Position numbers and translations under genes: made by a program
Shown: piece by piece, positions 33,771 through 44,592 of the stretch
Position numbering within the stretch: position 1 is the stretch's first letter
Layout of the letters: the number at the start of each line of letters is the position of its first letter
Notes under the pieces: model-generated
What the model was told of the DNA's origin: nothing
The model's database searches: none
What the model saw: the letters and a program-made list of their open reading frames with translations, nothing else
Assembly: GCA_021292165.1 (NCBI GenBank)
Contig: CM037880.1
Span: 144,414,599 to 144,478,598, forward strand
Source: Shinisaurus crocodilurus
Lineage: Eukaryota; Chordata; Lepidosauria; Squamata; Shinisauridae
DNA: 64,000 nt
Reading direction: 5' to 3'

Positions 33771-34204
33771 GTTAAATGGCTGCATTTGCACGTAACACTA
33801 AACCATAATATATGTTAACCATGGTTTATTCCTTTAGCCATGAATTGTCTTGTAGACAAGCAAACGGTTAACCACTGGTTGGTTTCACTATTTCTGATTT
33901 CTTTCCCTCCCGCCCATTTTGCCAGCCTTCAGAGCAGTTTTGTTTTAAGGCTGGGCATCTCTGTTTCAGGGCAGACAGCAACACAAACAAACCAGGGATT
34001 AGCCTTTGTTTGTGATTCAGATATCACGACAAGCCATGATTTAAACAAGCCAGACTTTATAAGCCAACAACAAACTGTGGATTCTATTTGTGATTTGTAT
34101 GCAGTTAACAAACCATGGCTTGTTGACAGGGTGGGTTCAGACACAACAAGCCAGATTTCTTAACAAACCACATCATGGCTTAGTGTTATGTGTGAACCAG
34201 GCCT
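33771..34204. mobile_element. Foldback element (GGCCTGGTTCACA group)
   Basis: The right end, read inverted, is GGCCTGGTTCACACATAACA and the left is GGCTGCATTTGCACGTAACA. Both continue with CTAARCCAT. Inner text alternates AACCATGG / CCATGGCTTGTT. The 107-codon frame here is within the element. Confidence 0.7.
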
Positions 34205-34217
34205 ATACGTTTCCAGC

Positions 34218-34262
34218 TCTTTCTTTCTTTCTTTCTTTCTTTATTTATTTATTTATTTATTT
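34218..34262. repeat. (TTTC)n(TTTA)n compound microsatellite
   Basis: Tetranucleotide runs of TTTC then TTTA, joined to the tail of the antisense LINE that follows. Confidence 0.9.
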
Positions 34263-34560
34263 CATTTTTATACCGCCCAATAGCTGAAGCTCTCTGGGCA
34301 GTTTACAACAATTAACAAGACAGTCCCTGCCCGCAGGCTTACAATCTAAAAAGACACGACACACAAGGAAAAAGGAATGGGGAGGGAAGAAGGGGAATAT
34401 TAATTAATACTTCTGGCAGGGCTGGTGGAATGGCCCTGCACTCCTTCTCATCTCCCTCCTCTCAGCCTGCTGGAATGGCTGCTGGTGGTGGCAGTTGAGG
34501 GAGGAGGACTCTTCATACCAGTCTCCTCTGTACTCTGTCTTCATGACAGTGAATATCATC
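34263..34560 (-). mobile_element. L2-type LINE 3' end
   Basis: On the minus strand it ends TTGTAAACTGCCCAGAGAGC, then CAGCTATTGGGCGGTATAAA, preceded by AGATTGTAAGCCTGCGGGCA GGGAC. It matches the + strand copy at 39393-39562. The (TTTA)n run is its inverted tail. Confidence 0.8.
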
Positions 34561-34689
34561 TATCTCTGCAACAGTGACACAACCCTTCTTTAGCTATATC
34601 TGTACCAGTGAACACAGTAATACTTGGACAAGGGCAACAGATCCATATTCCCAAGGACAACCGCAATTGTCAGGCCTCCACTAAAGACT

Positions 34690-34885
34690 GGTTCACACCT
34701 ACATGTACATCACTTGATTAATTTTCTCATCATTTGATGACTTGCAGCTGAAAATGTGCATGGATTTCACTGAAAGGCATTATGTTTGAAGTGATGTGCA
34801 AGATTGACCTGTGATATTTCATCTATAATAGCTAAGTCACACACACGTCACAGAGCAGTGAAAATGTATGAGTGAACCAGCCCTG
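34690..34885. mobile_element. Foldback element, decayed
   Basis: The ends CTGGTTCACACCTACATG and TATGAGTGAACCAGCCC are inverted copies. The inner arms share ATCACTT / AAGTGAT text. A further member of the GGTTCACA-ended group. Confidence 0.5.
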
Positions 34886-35926
34886 AGTATATTACCACCT
34901 TTTATTTCATATTTCTGTAAATGTTCCAAAGCTGAGGATCTGTGTTATCTTCTCTAATAGCTTTTGGGCAACATTATCCCAGGGACATTGGATAATTAGT
35001 GAGTCATGCGCTCAGCAATTGGCAGTCAAATACAACGATTCTATGCACTGAGCATATGCCATCATTTGCAAGCAGGCCATATAACTGCTTCCCACAATCC
35101 TTCCCATGCCCTTTTTTGAGTGGGGTATGATTGTGGAGATAAGAGTGTGTGTGTGCATAGAGATATATGCACAGCTGCTCCAAGTGCAGCAGGTTTCTGA
35201 TGCCCCCACTGTATGTAGAAGATTGCCAGTTTAAGTGTGAGCTGACCTTTCCAGAAGATTACAAGTGGTATTGCTACGATAAAGTATTGGATTGAACAAA
35301 GCAATGTGGAAATGGAAGTTAATCTTACAGAGAGGATTTGTAGGCAAATATCGTCAAAGCCTGAACATGAATAATAAAATGCTCTGTAACAAGGCAGAGT
35401 TAAATGATAATACAGCCAGGGATTGTCTCCACTCCAAGGTTACCCTGCACTTTAAAATTCGTATTGTTGACTGCCTCTGGATAGAGATGGCTCACCATGG
35501 CAGCAAAAGGAAATCTAACACAGTTAGTCCAGCTGCAGAGGACCTGTCTCAGCATCAGCTTTGCACATTACCATTTTGAGATGATACATGATTATTGGAA
35601 GGTTGTCCAAAGTGGTGAGATCAATAAATAATTAACTTGGGGTGGAAAAATTTTGGTAGGTTGTATGTACTGGTAATTTTGTTGTTCCTAATTTGTACTG
35701 CAGTCCACAACCAATTTATTCCAGAACAGGGCAATTGTAGTCAATGCAACAGCTCAAGAACATGTGTATTGTAACTGTACAGAACAATGTTGTGTATGTC
35801 TCCTCAGAAGTAAGTCCCATTAAGTTTATTCCCAGATAAATGGATATAGGGTTGCAGCCTTAATTAACTACATCCAGAGAAGTAGCCCTTGCAGCAAATA
35901 ACAAACCAAAAAAACTAACAACCCAA
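34886..35926. other. Mostly non-coding; one MITE fragment
   Basis: A TTACTCAGAAGTAAGTCCCA-family fragment lies at about 35798-35863 (CTCAGAAGTAAGTCCCATTA). A 95-codon frame at 35292-35579 shows no domain. Confidence 0.45.
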
Positions 35927-36152
35927 TAAAGAGTTTTATAACACCTTAAGGACTAATTTCTTAGGGCGTAGATTTCCCTGGACTAGAGTACACTCCATCA
36001 GATGCCTGAAGTGTTATCCTCTGTTAATAACAAAGAGACTTGTAGCAGCTAAAAGCTATAGCTGAGGATAACACTTGACTTGATGCATCTAGTGAACAAA
36101 AGCTTGTCATAATACTTCTTTTAATCTTTGAGGTGCTACAAGGCTCTTTGTT
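35927..36152. mobile_element. Palindromic element with AACAAAGAG ends
   Basis: The left arm (AATAAAGAGTTTTATAACAC, CTTAAGGACTAATTT, GGACTAGAGTACACTCC, GAAGTGTTATCCTC) pairs with the right arm (GAGGATAACACTTGAC, GTTCACTAG complement, TTTGAGGTGCTACAAGGC, TCTTTGTT). A second AACAAAGAGACTTGTAGCAG lies inside at 36036, so one end is duplicated internally. A single arm occurs at 17303. Confidence 0.7.
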
Positions 36153-36480
36153 AATCAGCTAAAGGTATGCCTAAAATGCCTTTTTATGCAGCAAGTAGTA
36201 TGTGACATTTTTAAGGATTTTGTGGCTGATCAATTTATGCCTGAGTAAGGTTGCACAGCCCCAACAATGGCTGTGCCAGCAAGTAAATGCTCTGGCAAAT
36301 GAATTTCCGGTAGCATAAAAACGTGTGACGACAGACTGTCATCTCATGCAGATGTGACGAACCAAATGTTCAGGATCAGAGTTTCCACTTGGTAGTTGAT
36401 TGATACTTCGCCTATTTTAGGAAATTTGCTGTGTAGCTAATAGTCAATAAAATGGGCACACAGTGGAGGATGCATTTTTA
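36153..36480. other. Non-coding, no recognised element
   Basis: Separates the palindromic element from the CR1 copy. No signal recognised. Confidence 0.4.
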
Positions 36481-36484
36481 GAAA

Positions 36485-36926
36485 CACACTCTACACAGAT
36501 TCCAGATTAAGATTGAGGAGAGACTGAAAGAACTGGGCATGTTTAGCCTTCAGAAGAGGAGACTGAGGGGAGATATGATCGCACTCTTCCAGTATTTGAA
36601 GGGATGTCACACAGAGGAGGGCAAAGATCTCTTCTCGTTCATCCCAGTTTGCAGGACACGGAATAATGGGCTCAAGTTACAGGAACCTAGATTCCACCTA
36701 AACATCAGGAAAAATTTCCTGACTGTCAGAGCAATAAGACAATGGAATCAACTACCTAGGGAGGTGGTGGGCTCTCCCAGTCTGGAGGCATTCAAGGTGC
36801 GGCTGGACAGACATCTGTCAGAGATGCTTTGACCTGGATTCCTGCATTGAGCAGGGGGTTCGACTCGATGGCCTTGTAGGCCCCTTCCAACTCTACTTTT
36901 CTATGATTCTATGATTCTATGATTTT
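36485..36926 (+). mobile_element. CR1 LINE, 5'-truncated 3' end
   Basis: The frame at 36512-36832 encodes the C-terminus of the CR1 ORF2 protein, with the family phrases LQKRRLRGDMIALFQYLKG, NIRKNFLTVRAIRQWNQLP and REVVGSPSLEAFK. It stops at 36830 with no internal stop. One upstream frame change near 36515 is likely. The 3' UTR has GCAGGGGGTTCGACTCGATG and GGCCTTGTAGGCCCCTTCC, then ATTCTATG repeats, the normal CR1 terminus. Reverse transcriptase and endonuclease are absent. Confidence 0.95.
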
Positions 36927-37368
36927 GTGTTCATATGATGGAACTTATTCTATGAACATACGCATATGGAAATGTGGACAGCCTGACTCACCTTGGTGCT
37001 TGCTGCAGAGATCAGGAAACGGTGGCAAAGATAACAGCAAGTAGATGCTTTCTAGTAAATCTAGTAAAATCAATATATTTCCTGATTTGGGGACTTTTGT
37101 TTTTTTGTGGACGAAACTGGAATTGGAAATCTCAAAATGGGGCTCAAAATAAACACTGCAGGCTTGGTGAACTGTGCTCCTGCATTGCTCCCCTTCTTGG
37201 TTTCTCAAGTACAGCATGGCAATAAGGCAATCATTACTAAAGAAAAAGGATGGTAGTCATTCAAAGTGGTGGTATGGAACCCTATTAAGTCCTCTTGGTA
37301 GTAATCCAAACTCTCAACATAGGTCTTGACTAGACTAATTTTTTCCTGCTCGATGGAGCAGTGAGCTA
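36927..37368. other. Non-coding, no recognised element
   Basis: ORFs of 83-90 codons on both strands overlap one another and show no domain. Confidence 0.4.
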
Positions 37369-37740
37369 TGCCTGGTTACCAGGACAAGCTGTTATTTGCC
37401 CCATTCACATGCAAGGCAGGTGTGAGGAGGTCTACCATTTACACGATGTGGGAGCATGTGGGCGTGGGGGGAGAAGTGAACCAGCCCCCTTACCAACTTA
37501 CTTCACTGCTCCTTACAAAAACAAAGATAGCTGCACTGGTCCATGGGGGGGGGGGGAATCCACAGTTGGACAATGCCTTTTTAGGATCAACCAAAACATA
37601 TAATCTTTTGTGGCAGTTTGGTTGGCCCTCATAAAGGTATTGCCTAGGTATGGACCCGTGTGTCCCCCCCCCCCCCCGCTGCTCATTGTAGCTGTAAGTA
37701 AATTTCTCCCCACCAAGCTCACTTCAGAGCTGGTCTGGTG
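37369..37740. repeat. Foldback region with G12 and C14 ends
   Basis: An inner inverted repeat pairs GGACAATGCCTTTTTAGG (37569-37586) with CATAAAGGTATTGCC (37632-37646). At the outer ends a G12 run (37545-37556) faces a C14 run (37664-37677). The wider region contains more GC-rich sequence of the same kind, with uncertain limits. Confidence 0.6.
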
Positions 37741-38729
37741 ACAAACTAGGAGTGACAGAGAAATCTGCAACAGATTCAAATGAGTTTGGATTTCTGTGTA
37801 TCAGACTCATGGATTCTGAAGTGGACCAGCTTTCTCTGAGTCACATGGATTCCATGGGCTTACAGACCGGTTTTTCACTTTTACGGGGGATTTGCACTAA
37901 TTCACATTAGCTCTAACATGTATTAGTGCAAGTAGAAGGACATTCTTTTTCAAACAATCTGATTCCATCAATGAGCGGACAATGGGATGAAAGATACCTG
38001 ACAGTCCAAGAAACAGAGGAAACGGATTTTAATTTACAAAATCCTTAAATCCCTAGGAAAAACTGCTTAAAATTGCCAGAGTGCAGTAAGGTAAGACAGT
38101 GGATTTCACTCCCCATCCCTATGATTTGTGCAAACTGTACACCCTAAAGAGTAGACCCCCCGCCCCTGCTTTCCAAACACATGTTGAACATATACATAGT
38201 TGCCCTGCGTGCCTGGTTTGGCCCTTGGTGTTTCCATTTTTCATAATTGTCATGATTCCACGTTCGAGCTATTCATTCTCTATCAATCCAGTATCGACTT
38301 TTTATCCCAAGCAGATTGTTTTGTTTTCAGCTTACCTCCAGGATTAGTGAGCACTGCTAAACAGGCAAATTGGGCAGGCCAAGGTAGGCTTTCTGTTTCC
38401 CCCATGCCAAAATTGTTCCATGATTTTAATACATAGCCAATGTACTTCAGTCCCTCATACAAATGAGATAAAACGCTGAAATAAAACTCTGTTCGTAGCC
38501 TTGGTTTCGATGCTTTCCCTACTGTGAATAAGAACAAGAAAATAACCTGTTTCTCCACTTTATTTGATTTATACTACAAATCAAAGCATTGCAAAACAGC
38601 TAGGCCTCTTTCGGTGCTAACTCAACAAGAGCTTCCAATGAAGTCAAAGGAGTTTGCTTGAGTGATAATTAGGATTCGCTTTTTAAAATACTGATTGTTT
38701 TCTCTCTCTTGGGAGCTTAGAAAACATAT
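37741..38729. other. About 1 kb non-coding, no recognised element
   Basis: Low-copy sequence. ORFs of 78-91 codons between 38099 and 38558 overlap on both strands. No splice-flanked frame was convincing. Confidence 0.4.
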
Positions 38730-39119
38730 CTCAAGGAGCGCCATCAAGTAGGCCGCTCAACAAGATCTGCCACGGACGGCCTTCTCCTTATCCCATCAGC
38801 AAGAGCAGCCAGGCTGGTGGAGACTAGGAAGAGGGCCTTCTCTGTGGCGGCCCCCATGTTATGGAACTCCCTCCATAGTGACCTTCGCCATGCCCCCTCC
38901 GTGATGAGCTTCCACCATGCATTAAAAACATATTTCTGTTCAGGCAGAAATATGGGGTGGGTTAGGATTTTAAAAGAATTCTTTATACTGTTTTAATTAT
39001 CATATTTTATTTTATTGTTTTATTGTATTATTTTAATTGTACATCGCCCAGGGTGGCTGGGTGACCGGCCAGATAGGCGATTAATAAATAGAATAAATAA
39101 ATAAATAAATAAATAAATA
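38730..39119 (+). mobile_element. L2/CR1-type LINE 3' end
   Basis: The decayed C-terminal coding region contains AFSVAAPMLWNSL and LRHAPSVMSF in + strand frames, interrupted by stops. It is followed by ATATGGGGTGGGTTAGGAT, then TGTACATCGCCCAGGGTGGC, then an (AAAT)n tail at 39095-39119. Its reverse relatives are at 46066 and 53431. Confidence 0.9.
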
Positions 39120-39167
39120 TGAACTATTAAATTGCACATCTTAAATTGCTGCCTTTCCCCAAAAAAA

Positions 39168-39302
39168 CAGCTCAGCAGCAGAGCACATATTTTGCATGCA
39201 CAGTATCCCAGGTTCAATCCCTGGCATCCCTACAGGATCTCACACAGCAGGGCCGGGGAAGACCTCTGCCTGATACCTTGGAGAACTGCTGGCAGTTGGA
39301 AT
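39168..39302 (+). mobile_element. tRNA-Ala-derived SINE
   Basis: The head has an A-box-like GCTCAGCAGCAGAGC, an anticodon region TTTTGCATG (TGC, alanine) and a B box GGTTCAATCCC ending in TGGCATCCC. The body (GGCCGGGGAAGACCTCTGCC, TGATACCTTGGAGAACTGCT) matches the copy at 63060. The tRNA-like part is diverged and followed by SINE body, so it is not a tRNA gene. Confidence 0.85.
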
Positions 39303-39392
39303 TTTATTTATGTATGTATGTATTCATTACATTTCTAATCTACCCAATAACTAATGTTCTCTGGGCAGATTACAAGCAGTTAAAAATCTAAC
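39303..39392 (-). mobile_element. L2-type LINE 3' tail
   Basis: Antisense copy of the tail: ATTTCTAATCTACCCAATAA, then CTAATGTTCTCTGGGCAGAT. A TTTATGTATGTATGTATT run at the left is its diverged poly(ATTT) tail. Confidence 0.7.
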
Positions 39393-39562
39393 TTCTTAAC
39401 TTCCCCTTCTTCCCTCCCCATTCCTTTTTCCTTGTGTGTCGTCGTGTCTTTTTAGATTGTAAGCCTGCGGGCAGGGACTGTCTTGTTAATTGCTGTGAAC
39501 TGCCCAGAGAGCTTCGGCTATTGGGCGGTATAAAAATGAAATAAATAAATAAATAAATAAAA
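39393..39562 (+). mobile_element. L2-type LINE 3' end
   Basis: TAGATTGTAAGCCTGCGGGC, AGGGACTGTCTTGTTAATTG, then GAGCTTCGGCTATTGGGCGG and (AAAT)n. It is the sense counterpart of 34263-34560 and lies head-on against the antisense tail at 39303-39392. Confidence 0.85.
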
Positions 39563-39575
39563 CACAATACAAATA

Positions 39576-39816
39576 CAGTCATGCCTTGAATTGAGAGCAT
39601 AATTCATTCCAGAAACGTGCTTGTAATCCAAAACACTCTTATATCAAAACGAAATCCCCCCAAAAAAATTTGTACAGAGATTTTAAATTTAAGCCGTACT
39701 ACAGTACTTGTATTGCAAGACGTCGCTTGTATATCAAGTAATAAATAAATAAATAAATATTGCTTGTCTTGCAAAACGCTCTCAAACCAAGTTACTTGTA
39801 ATCCAAGGTATTACTG
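39576..39816. mobile_element. Tc1/mariner-type MITE, copy 2
   Basis: Ends CAGTCATGCCTTGAATTG and AATCCAAGGTATTACTG are flanked by TA (39574-39575, 39817-39818). It matches copy 1 (23689) along its length with scattered substitutions, and carries an (AAAT)n expansion at 39741-39759 where copy 1 has A/T-rich text. Confidence 0.9.
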
Positions 39817-39954
39817 TATTTAAAAGAATAAAATACATTATAATGCAAAACAAGACATTGATAAAAACAGCCATAACAAACTAGAATTCGGTCTCTAAAA
39901 TGCCTGGGAGAAAAGAAGGGTATTTGCCTGGTTATGTAAACATTTTTTTAATGT

Positions 39955-40030
39955 TGTCTTTTGTGGTTTTAATTGTTGTGAACCTCCCAGAAAGCTTCGG
40001 CTATTGGGCGGTATAGAAATGTAATAAATG
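39955..40030 (+). mobile_element. L2-type LINE 3' tail
   Basis: TTTTAATTGTTGTGAACCTC, then CAGAAAGCTTCGGCTATTG, then GGCGGTATAGAAATGTAATA. A short tail-only copy. Confidence 0.75.
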
Positions 40031-40061
40031 AGGTAGTTCTAGATATTTATATGATGTGAAG

Positions 40062-40439
40062 CACGGGTGTTGAACCTCAGGTCTATCGGCCAAATCTGCC
40101 CCACGTGGAGTCTCTATCCAGCCCTCTGGGGTTCCCCAGATGGCCATGCCCCCTTCCCCTGCCTCCCCCAACTGCTGATTATTTGGTGGTTTCCCGGCTT
40201 TTGTGCATGTTTTCCCTCATTCTAAAAGGTTGAAATGCCTCTCCTAAGACTTAGTTGCTGGCAGGAAGAGCTTTACGGTAAAATATCCTGGCCTGGTATT
40301 TTTGGTATTTGGGCAAAGGCCTTTTGCCTTTGGCACCACCCCTTTTTCCTTTGGCCCTGCCCACCACTGGAATGTAGCCCCCAAGAGGTTCTCCAAAATT
40401 GAATTCAGACTTTAGGCTGAAAGAAGTTGGACATCCCTG
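40062..40439. mobile_element. Non-autonomous hAT element, 378 bp
   Basis: Ends CACGGGTGTTGAACCTC and AAGAAGTTGGACATCCCTG form an imperfect inverted repeat. Flanks ATGTGAAG (40054-40061) and ATGTAAAA (40440-40447) agree at 6 of 8. The interior shares TCCAGCCCTCTGGGG and TTCCCCAGATGG with the 194-bp relative at 20535, so that copy is an internally deleted version. Confidence 0.85.
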
Positions 40440-40447
40440 ATGTAAAA

Positions 40448-42805
40448 GTTGAAGAACAGTGGCAGTGCTCATCCTTATGCAGCTAAATTAATTGTTTCCA
40501 TGCTACAAAGTCCTTGGTTGGCTTAATATGGCCCTGATGGAATTTAGAGTAGCATCTAACTGTGCCTTGGCTTCCAAACTTTATCTGTGCACTCAGGATA
40601 ATTGGTGCCAAGTGTCATTTAGCTTTGTCCTGTCTCTCCAAGTCAGGGCTCTGATGTACATTTAAAATGATTCATACAATGTTTTTACCATCCCTCTCCA
40701 GCCGTACTCAGGCAGTGGACAAACTGAAAAAAGCACAATTACAGTCAAAATTGGTACAATGCTTCAGCTGCAGCAATGCAAGGCACTACTTACTTTGCTG
40801 CAGTTTAAGCCAGTTCAGCCAAGCTGCTAGATACAGGCCTCATACAACTCTCTCTCCCCCTCTCTCTCGCTCGCAGAAAAATGCACAAATGTATCATTCG
40901 TTCCTAATATATTGCAGTTAATGTCTTTCTTCAAGGTTGCATACATTGGAGAGTGATTTCATTTTTCCAGCTCTCAGAGCAATATATATTTTTCCCAAGA
41001 AAATGTGATTACTCTTTCCAATAACCCATTACAGTCTGTACAGCAGTGTGCATTGGTGTCGTGAGCCCTGATTGAATGTTGGATGTAGCATTGTTAATGA
41101 TCCAAGCTCTTCCACAACACCTGTTCGTGATTATTTTTTCACTTCCTCTATATTGACAGCTGTGAAAGCAGGCAACTTTCTTTCTTTCAGGGCTGGATTT
41201 GACCCAGGGCTTGGAAATTGCTGATCTACCCCTTAGGCTAATGGATGAATGCGTGATTATGGGTTAGATTGCCACTGAAACCATTTTCTATTCATTGCTC
41301 CTAGCTCCTTCTAATTTTGGCAATACTTGTGATACATTTATTCCTGTATTGGAAAGAAATAAACATACAAATCAGAATACAAATGAGTTCTTATGCATTT
41401 TTTTAAAGGTAGCAGTGTCGTGAATACAGAAATTATTGCTAATTTTAATTCTCTTGAGGGTTATTTTAGTATCTGACTATCTTTGGTTCAGATAAGTTTG
41501 AATTTTCTGCCTCATAACTTGGAAGATTCTCTCTCTCACACACACACACGCACACACACACACCCTGAAAACCATATACGGTAAATCAAACTGTCGGAGT
41601 TATCAACAGCATTAGAAAATCAGAAGTTTAGCTGACTACATCTAAAATTCCTGTGTACTGTTCAGGTCAGAAAAACTTTGAACAAGCACGTTAAGGTCTT
41701 TAAGACAATAGTTGCTGTAAGTCCTTTTTGCAAGATCTCTGTCACTGTATAAATGTAACATCTATTTGCAGCTTGTTTGCTGTGGTGAAAAATAGTTTTT
41801 GCCTTACTTAAAAGATATTTCGACTACTCAGAGTTTCTTACATCCCACACGTGCTGTTTTAATTCCCTGTCTTTTGGGTCAGAGATTTAGATATTTATTT
41901 TTTGTAATAAGCTGCATACATTTACATCTTCAGCAATATTTTAAATGTTCATGCATAACTTTATTTTCTCCGATTTTTGGAAGCAAGGATAATAGGTATG
42001 GTAATGTTTGAAAACAAGTAAATATAAGAAATAGCTCACAGGTGTTTGTTTTTTGTTTTGTAGGGCCTCTTCTGTGTACTCTGTCTTTGAGTAAGGGGGT
42101 CAATCTGAATAAATAATTTTACTTGAAACATTTTCCTGCCAGTTAGAAGGCTCAGTTTGAATAAATGCTAATCCTATAATGGGAAAAGAATGGCAGCCAA
42201 ATCCTATGACATGGGCCAAGCAATAAGAGATGCAGCCCAACCCTATAAAAAGGACTAACAGGTGTTCCTAGAATTAAGTTTGGAAGAAGCTAATCCTATC
42301 ACTATTTACTTGGGGGAAAGTTCAATCAAGTTTATTTAGAGGTAATTATACTTATGGTTGCCATCAACCAACCCCTCTTACGCTCAGAGTTGATGGGCTA
42401 AAAGCTTCTGCAGGAGCAATTCCTCTACCCTCTGTACATTAGATTCTTACATAGCACTAGAATCATGTACCAGTAAACATCGGGCAACTACAACAATGAG
42501 AAAGCAGCAGAAATAAATGGAAGCTAGAGAATGGGGGGAACAGGTTTGACCCACTTCCTGTTGAGTACTTTGGTACACCAGGAGACTTGGTACACCACTT
42601 CATGGTAGAGATTAATTGTGCATCTCTGTAAATATTGAACTGGGTGGATAGATGAGACTTTTGCAGTATGCAATGCATTAAAACTTTGAAGACATATACA
42701 AAATGCAAGTACTGTTTAACCCACTGTCAGGTCATATCTTCAGCATTCTGTGGTATATATCTTATGGTAAATATTAGAAAATAAGTACGGAGGAGGAAAA
42801 TCAAC
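40448..42805. other. 2.4 kb mostly non-coding
   Basis: A (CA)n run lies at 41536-41563 and a CTCTCT/CTCGCTCG tract at about 40850-40875. At about 42191-42350 a decayed palindromic MITE may be present (GCAGCCAAATCCTATGACAT and GCAGCCCAACCCTATAAAAA). Nothing coding was seen. Confidence 0.45.
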
Positions 42806-42810
42806 CCATT

Positions 42811-43507
42811 GCACGTGTATAGGTGAGATAATGAAGAGTCAGACACAAGTATATATGGTTTAAAATCAGGGCCACATTTATTGAATTAAAGATCAGTGAA
42901 GGGCAAAGTGCAGTACTAATCTACTCCTGGCCATTGTCCGGGGAAAACCAAGATTTGAGCGAAGCCATCCTAACCGAATCGGAGGCGGGATGCCCCACCA
43001 CTGTCCAGTTGCACTCCATGTGGAGCTGGAGGGCCTTACCAGTGTCGCCTCCCATTGGCGCCACGAGACAGCCAATATAGGTGAGGAAGGTAGAACCCCA
43101 AAGGCAGCCCAATCTCCCTCCTGCCAAGCCGCAAGACATTAGGCAAGGGAAGCCTCGGGTAACCACCAGTCACCTTGAAAAGGTGCCACTGGATGCTCAC
43201 CAGGACCCTAAGCCCCACTGCCTAATTCCGCACTTCCCGCCACAGGGAGAGACAAGCTATTGCTTAGTCGAATCTGCCCCACCTGCCCGATAAAAAAGCG
43301 AGCAGAGCCCTTTGCAGATCTTCAATGAACAGATCGAAAGAGGCCGAGGGCAGGGAGACAGGGTCTTAAGTGAGGGTCCCAGCTCCCCGCCCCGCTTAAG
43401 CCCATTGGCTCAGCCGGCGTGGCCTGGCTGTGCTCTGATTCCCCATCCCTCCCCCAAGCAAAAACTTCTCCCTGACCCCAGAAGGCGGGGCCGGTGGAAG
43501 TCCAATG
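42811..43507 (-). mobile_element. Possible solo LTR (GC-rich block)
   Basis: This block of about 700 bp is much more GC- and CpG-rich than its surroundings. On the minus strand its 3' part has a polyadenylation signal (CAATAAATGTGGCC) followed by ACTTGTGTCTGACTC, an arrangement typical of retroelement LTR ends. A perfect 5-mer, CCATT, occurs at 42806-42810 and 43508-43512, fitting a target duplication. However, the termini are not a clean TG...CA, and no internal retroelement sequence is adjacent. A CpG-rich regulatory block is the alternative. Confidence 0.45.
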
Positions 43508-43512
43508 CCATT

Positions 43513-43944
43513 TATGGAGTTGCCTTTACTGAAAGTATGTTATGTTTTAGAAGATGCAACCATAGCAGAGGCTAACATTATTGGTTTTACCAGTGATTGA
43601 GAATTTATATTAACCATCTAAAACTAATTTAATAGCAGAATTCAAATTATGTGCTACAATAGCAAAAATAGTTGATGGTGCTTCATCTGTTTATGTCAGC
43701 AAACAATACTGCTGCCATTTCACACTTCCTTCAAGATCCGTAAGATCAGCTTCATAGCATTTCTTTCTCATTGAAATGCTGTCTTTGGTAGAAAGTGTGT
43801 TCTTTTGCTTTAATTTTTCACCTTTAGCTAACATACCTTTTATTATTATAAATTATGTAAAGCTGCCACAAGCAAAATTCTAATAACCTGCAGAAGCCAT
43901 TAATTGAAGTCCAAAGCATGCATAAATAATACATAGATTTTTTT
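43513..43944. other. Non-coding, no recognised element
   Basis: AT-rich sequence after the GC-rich block. No repeat or coding signal. Confidence 0.4.
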
Positions 43945-44225
43945 TTTATTTGCCTACTAAATTATTTATTTTTAATTTACTTTGCCCATTTCTTACTAAT
44001 TTAATCCAAGTGGCTTACATTATAGCAATGAGATATGAAAGTAAAACAAAACTTACACGAAACTACACAACATTAACACAGCAGGAACTTATAAAACAAA
44101 ACAGCGAAACAGAGACAAACCACACAGGAATCCAAGAACACCAAATTAGACAGTCCCAAAGACCTTCCAGAAAAGCCAGGTTTTAAGTGAAGGCCCAGAA
44201 TGTTGTGGCCTCGCAGGCTCCTTGA
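43945..44225 (-). mobile_element. LINE 3' fragment (L2-like), diverged
   Basis: On the minus strand, AAAACCTGGCTTTTCTGGAA is followed by an A/T-rich UTR and AATGTAAGCCACTTGGAT. The order agrees with the other antisense LINE tails. Confidence 0.6.
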
Positions 44226-44350
44226 CGAAGGTAAGCCATAAGGTTGGTGACATAACTGAGAAGACTATGCTCCTAGGAGACACCCAAAAAACTTCAGTCT
44301 CAGATGGGCTTCAGATGTTGAGCAGAACACATGAGAAAGAACATATGGAG

Positions 44351-44592
44351 GATTGGATCCAGCATCTGCCTTCCATGAGAGGAACGACTCATGGAAGGTC
44401 CCGCCATCTGCTTTTGGGGATCCCTGCTCACAGCACAGCTCACCCCATTCAGCAGGGTCTCCTGACTCTGTGTAGCATTTTCAGGGGACTAGAGAGTCTA
44501 CCATGGGAAGGAAGGGGGCGGGAAAGTACACTTTTGCTAGTGTAGTTGATCCAGCATATATCTGGATCCAACCTGGATCCAGATCAATATTG
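44351..44592. mobile_element. Foldback element (GGATTGGATCCAGC family)
   Basis: The left end GGATTGGATCCAGCATCTGC has the inverted partner GCATATATCTGGATCCAACC at the right. The inner text (CATTCAGCAGGGTCTCCTGA, TTTTCAGGGGACTAG) is shared with 55738-55985. A small hairpin TCCATGAG / CTCATGGA lies near 44372-44398. Confidence 0.7.

Noticed and set aside
39168..39245. tRNA-Ala gene
   Set aside because: The cloverleaf is mismatched and followed by SINE body. The same sequence recurs at 11931 and 63060 as dispersed repeats.
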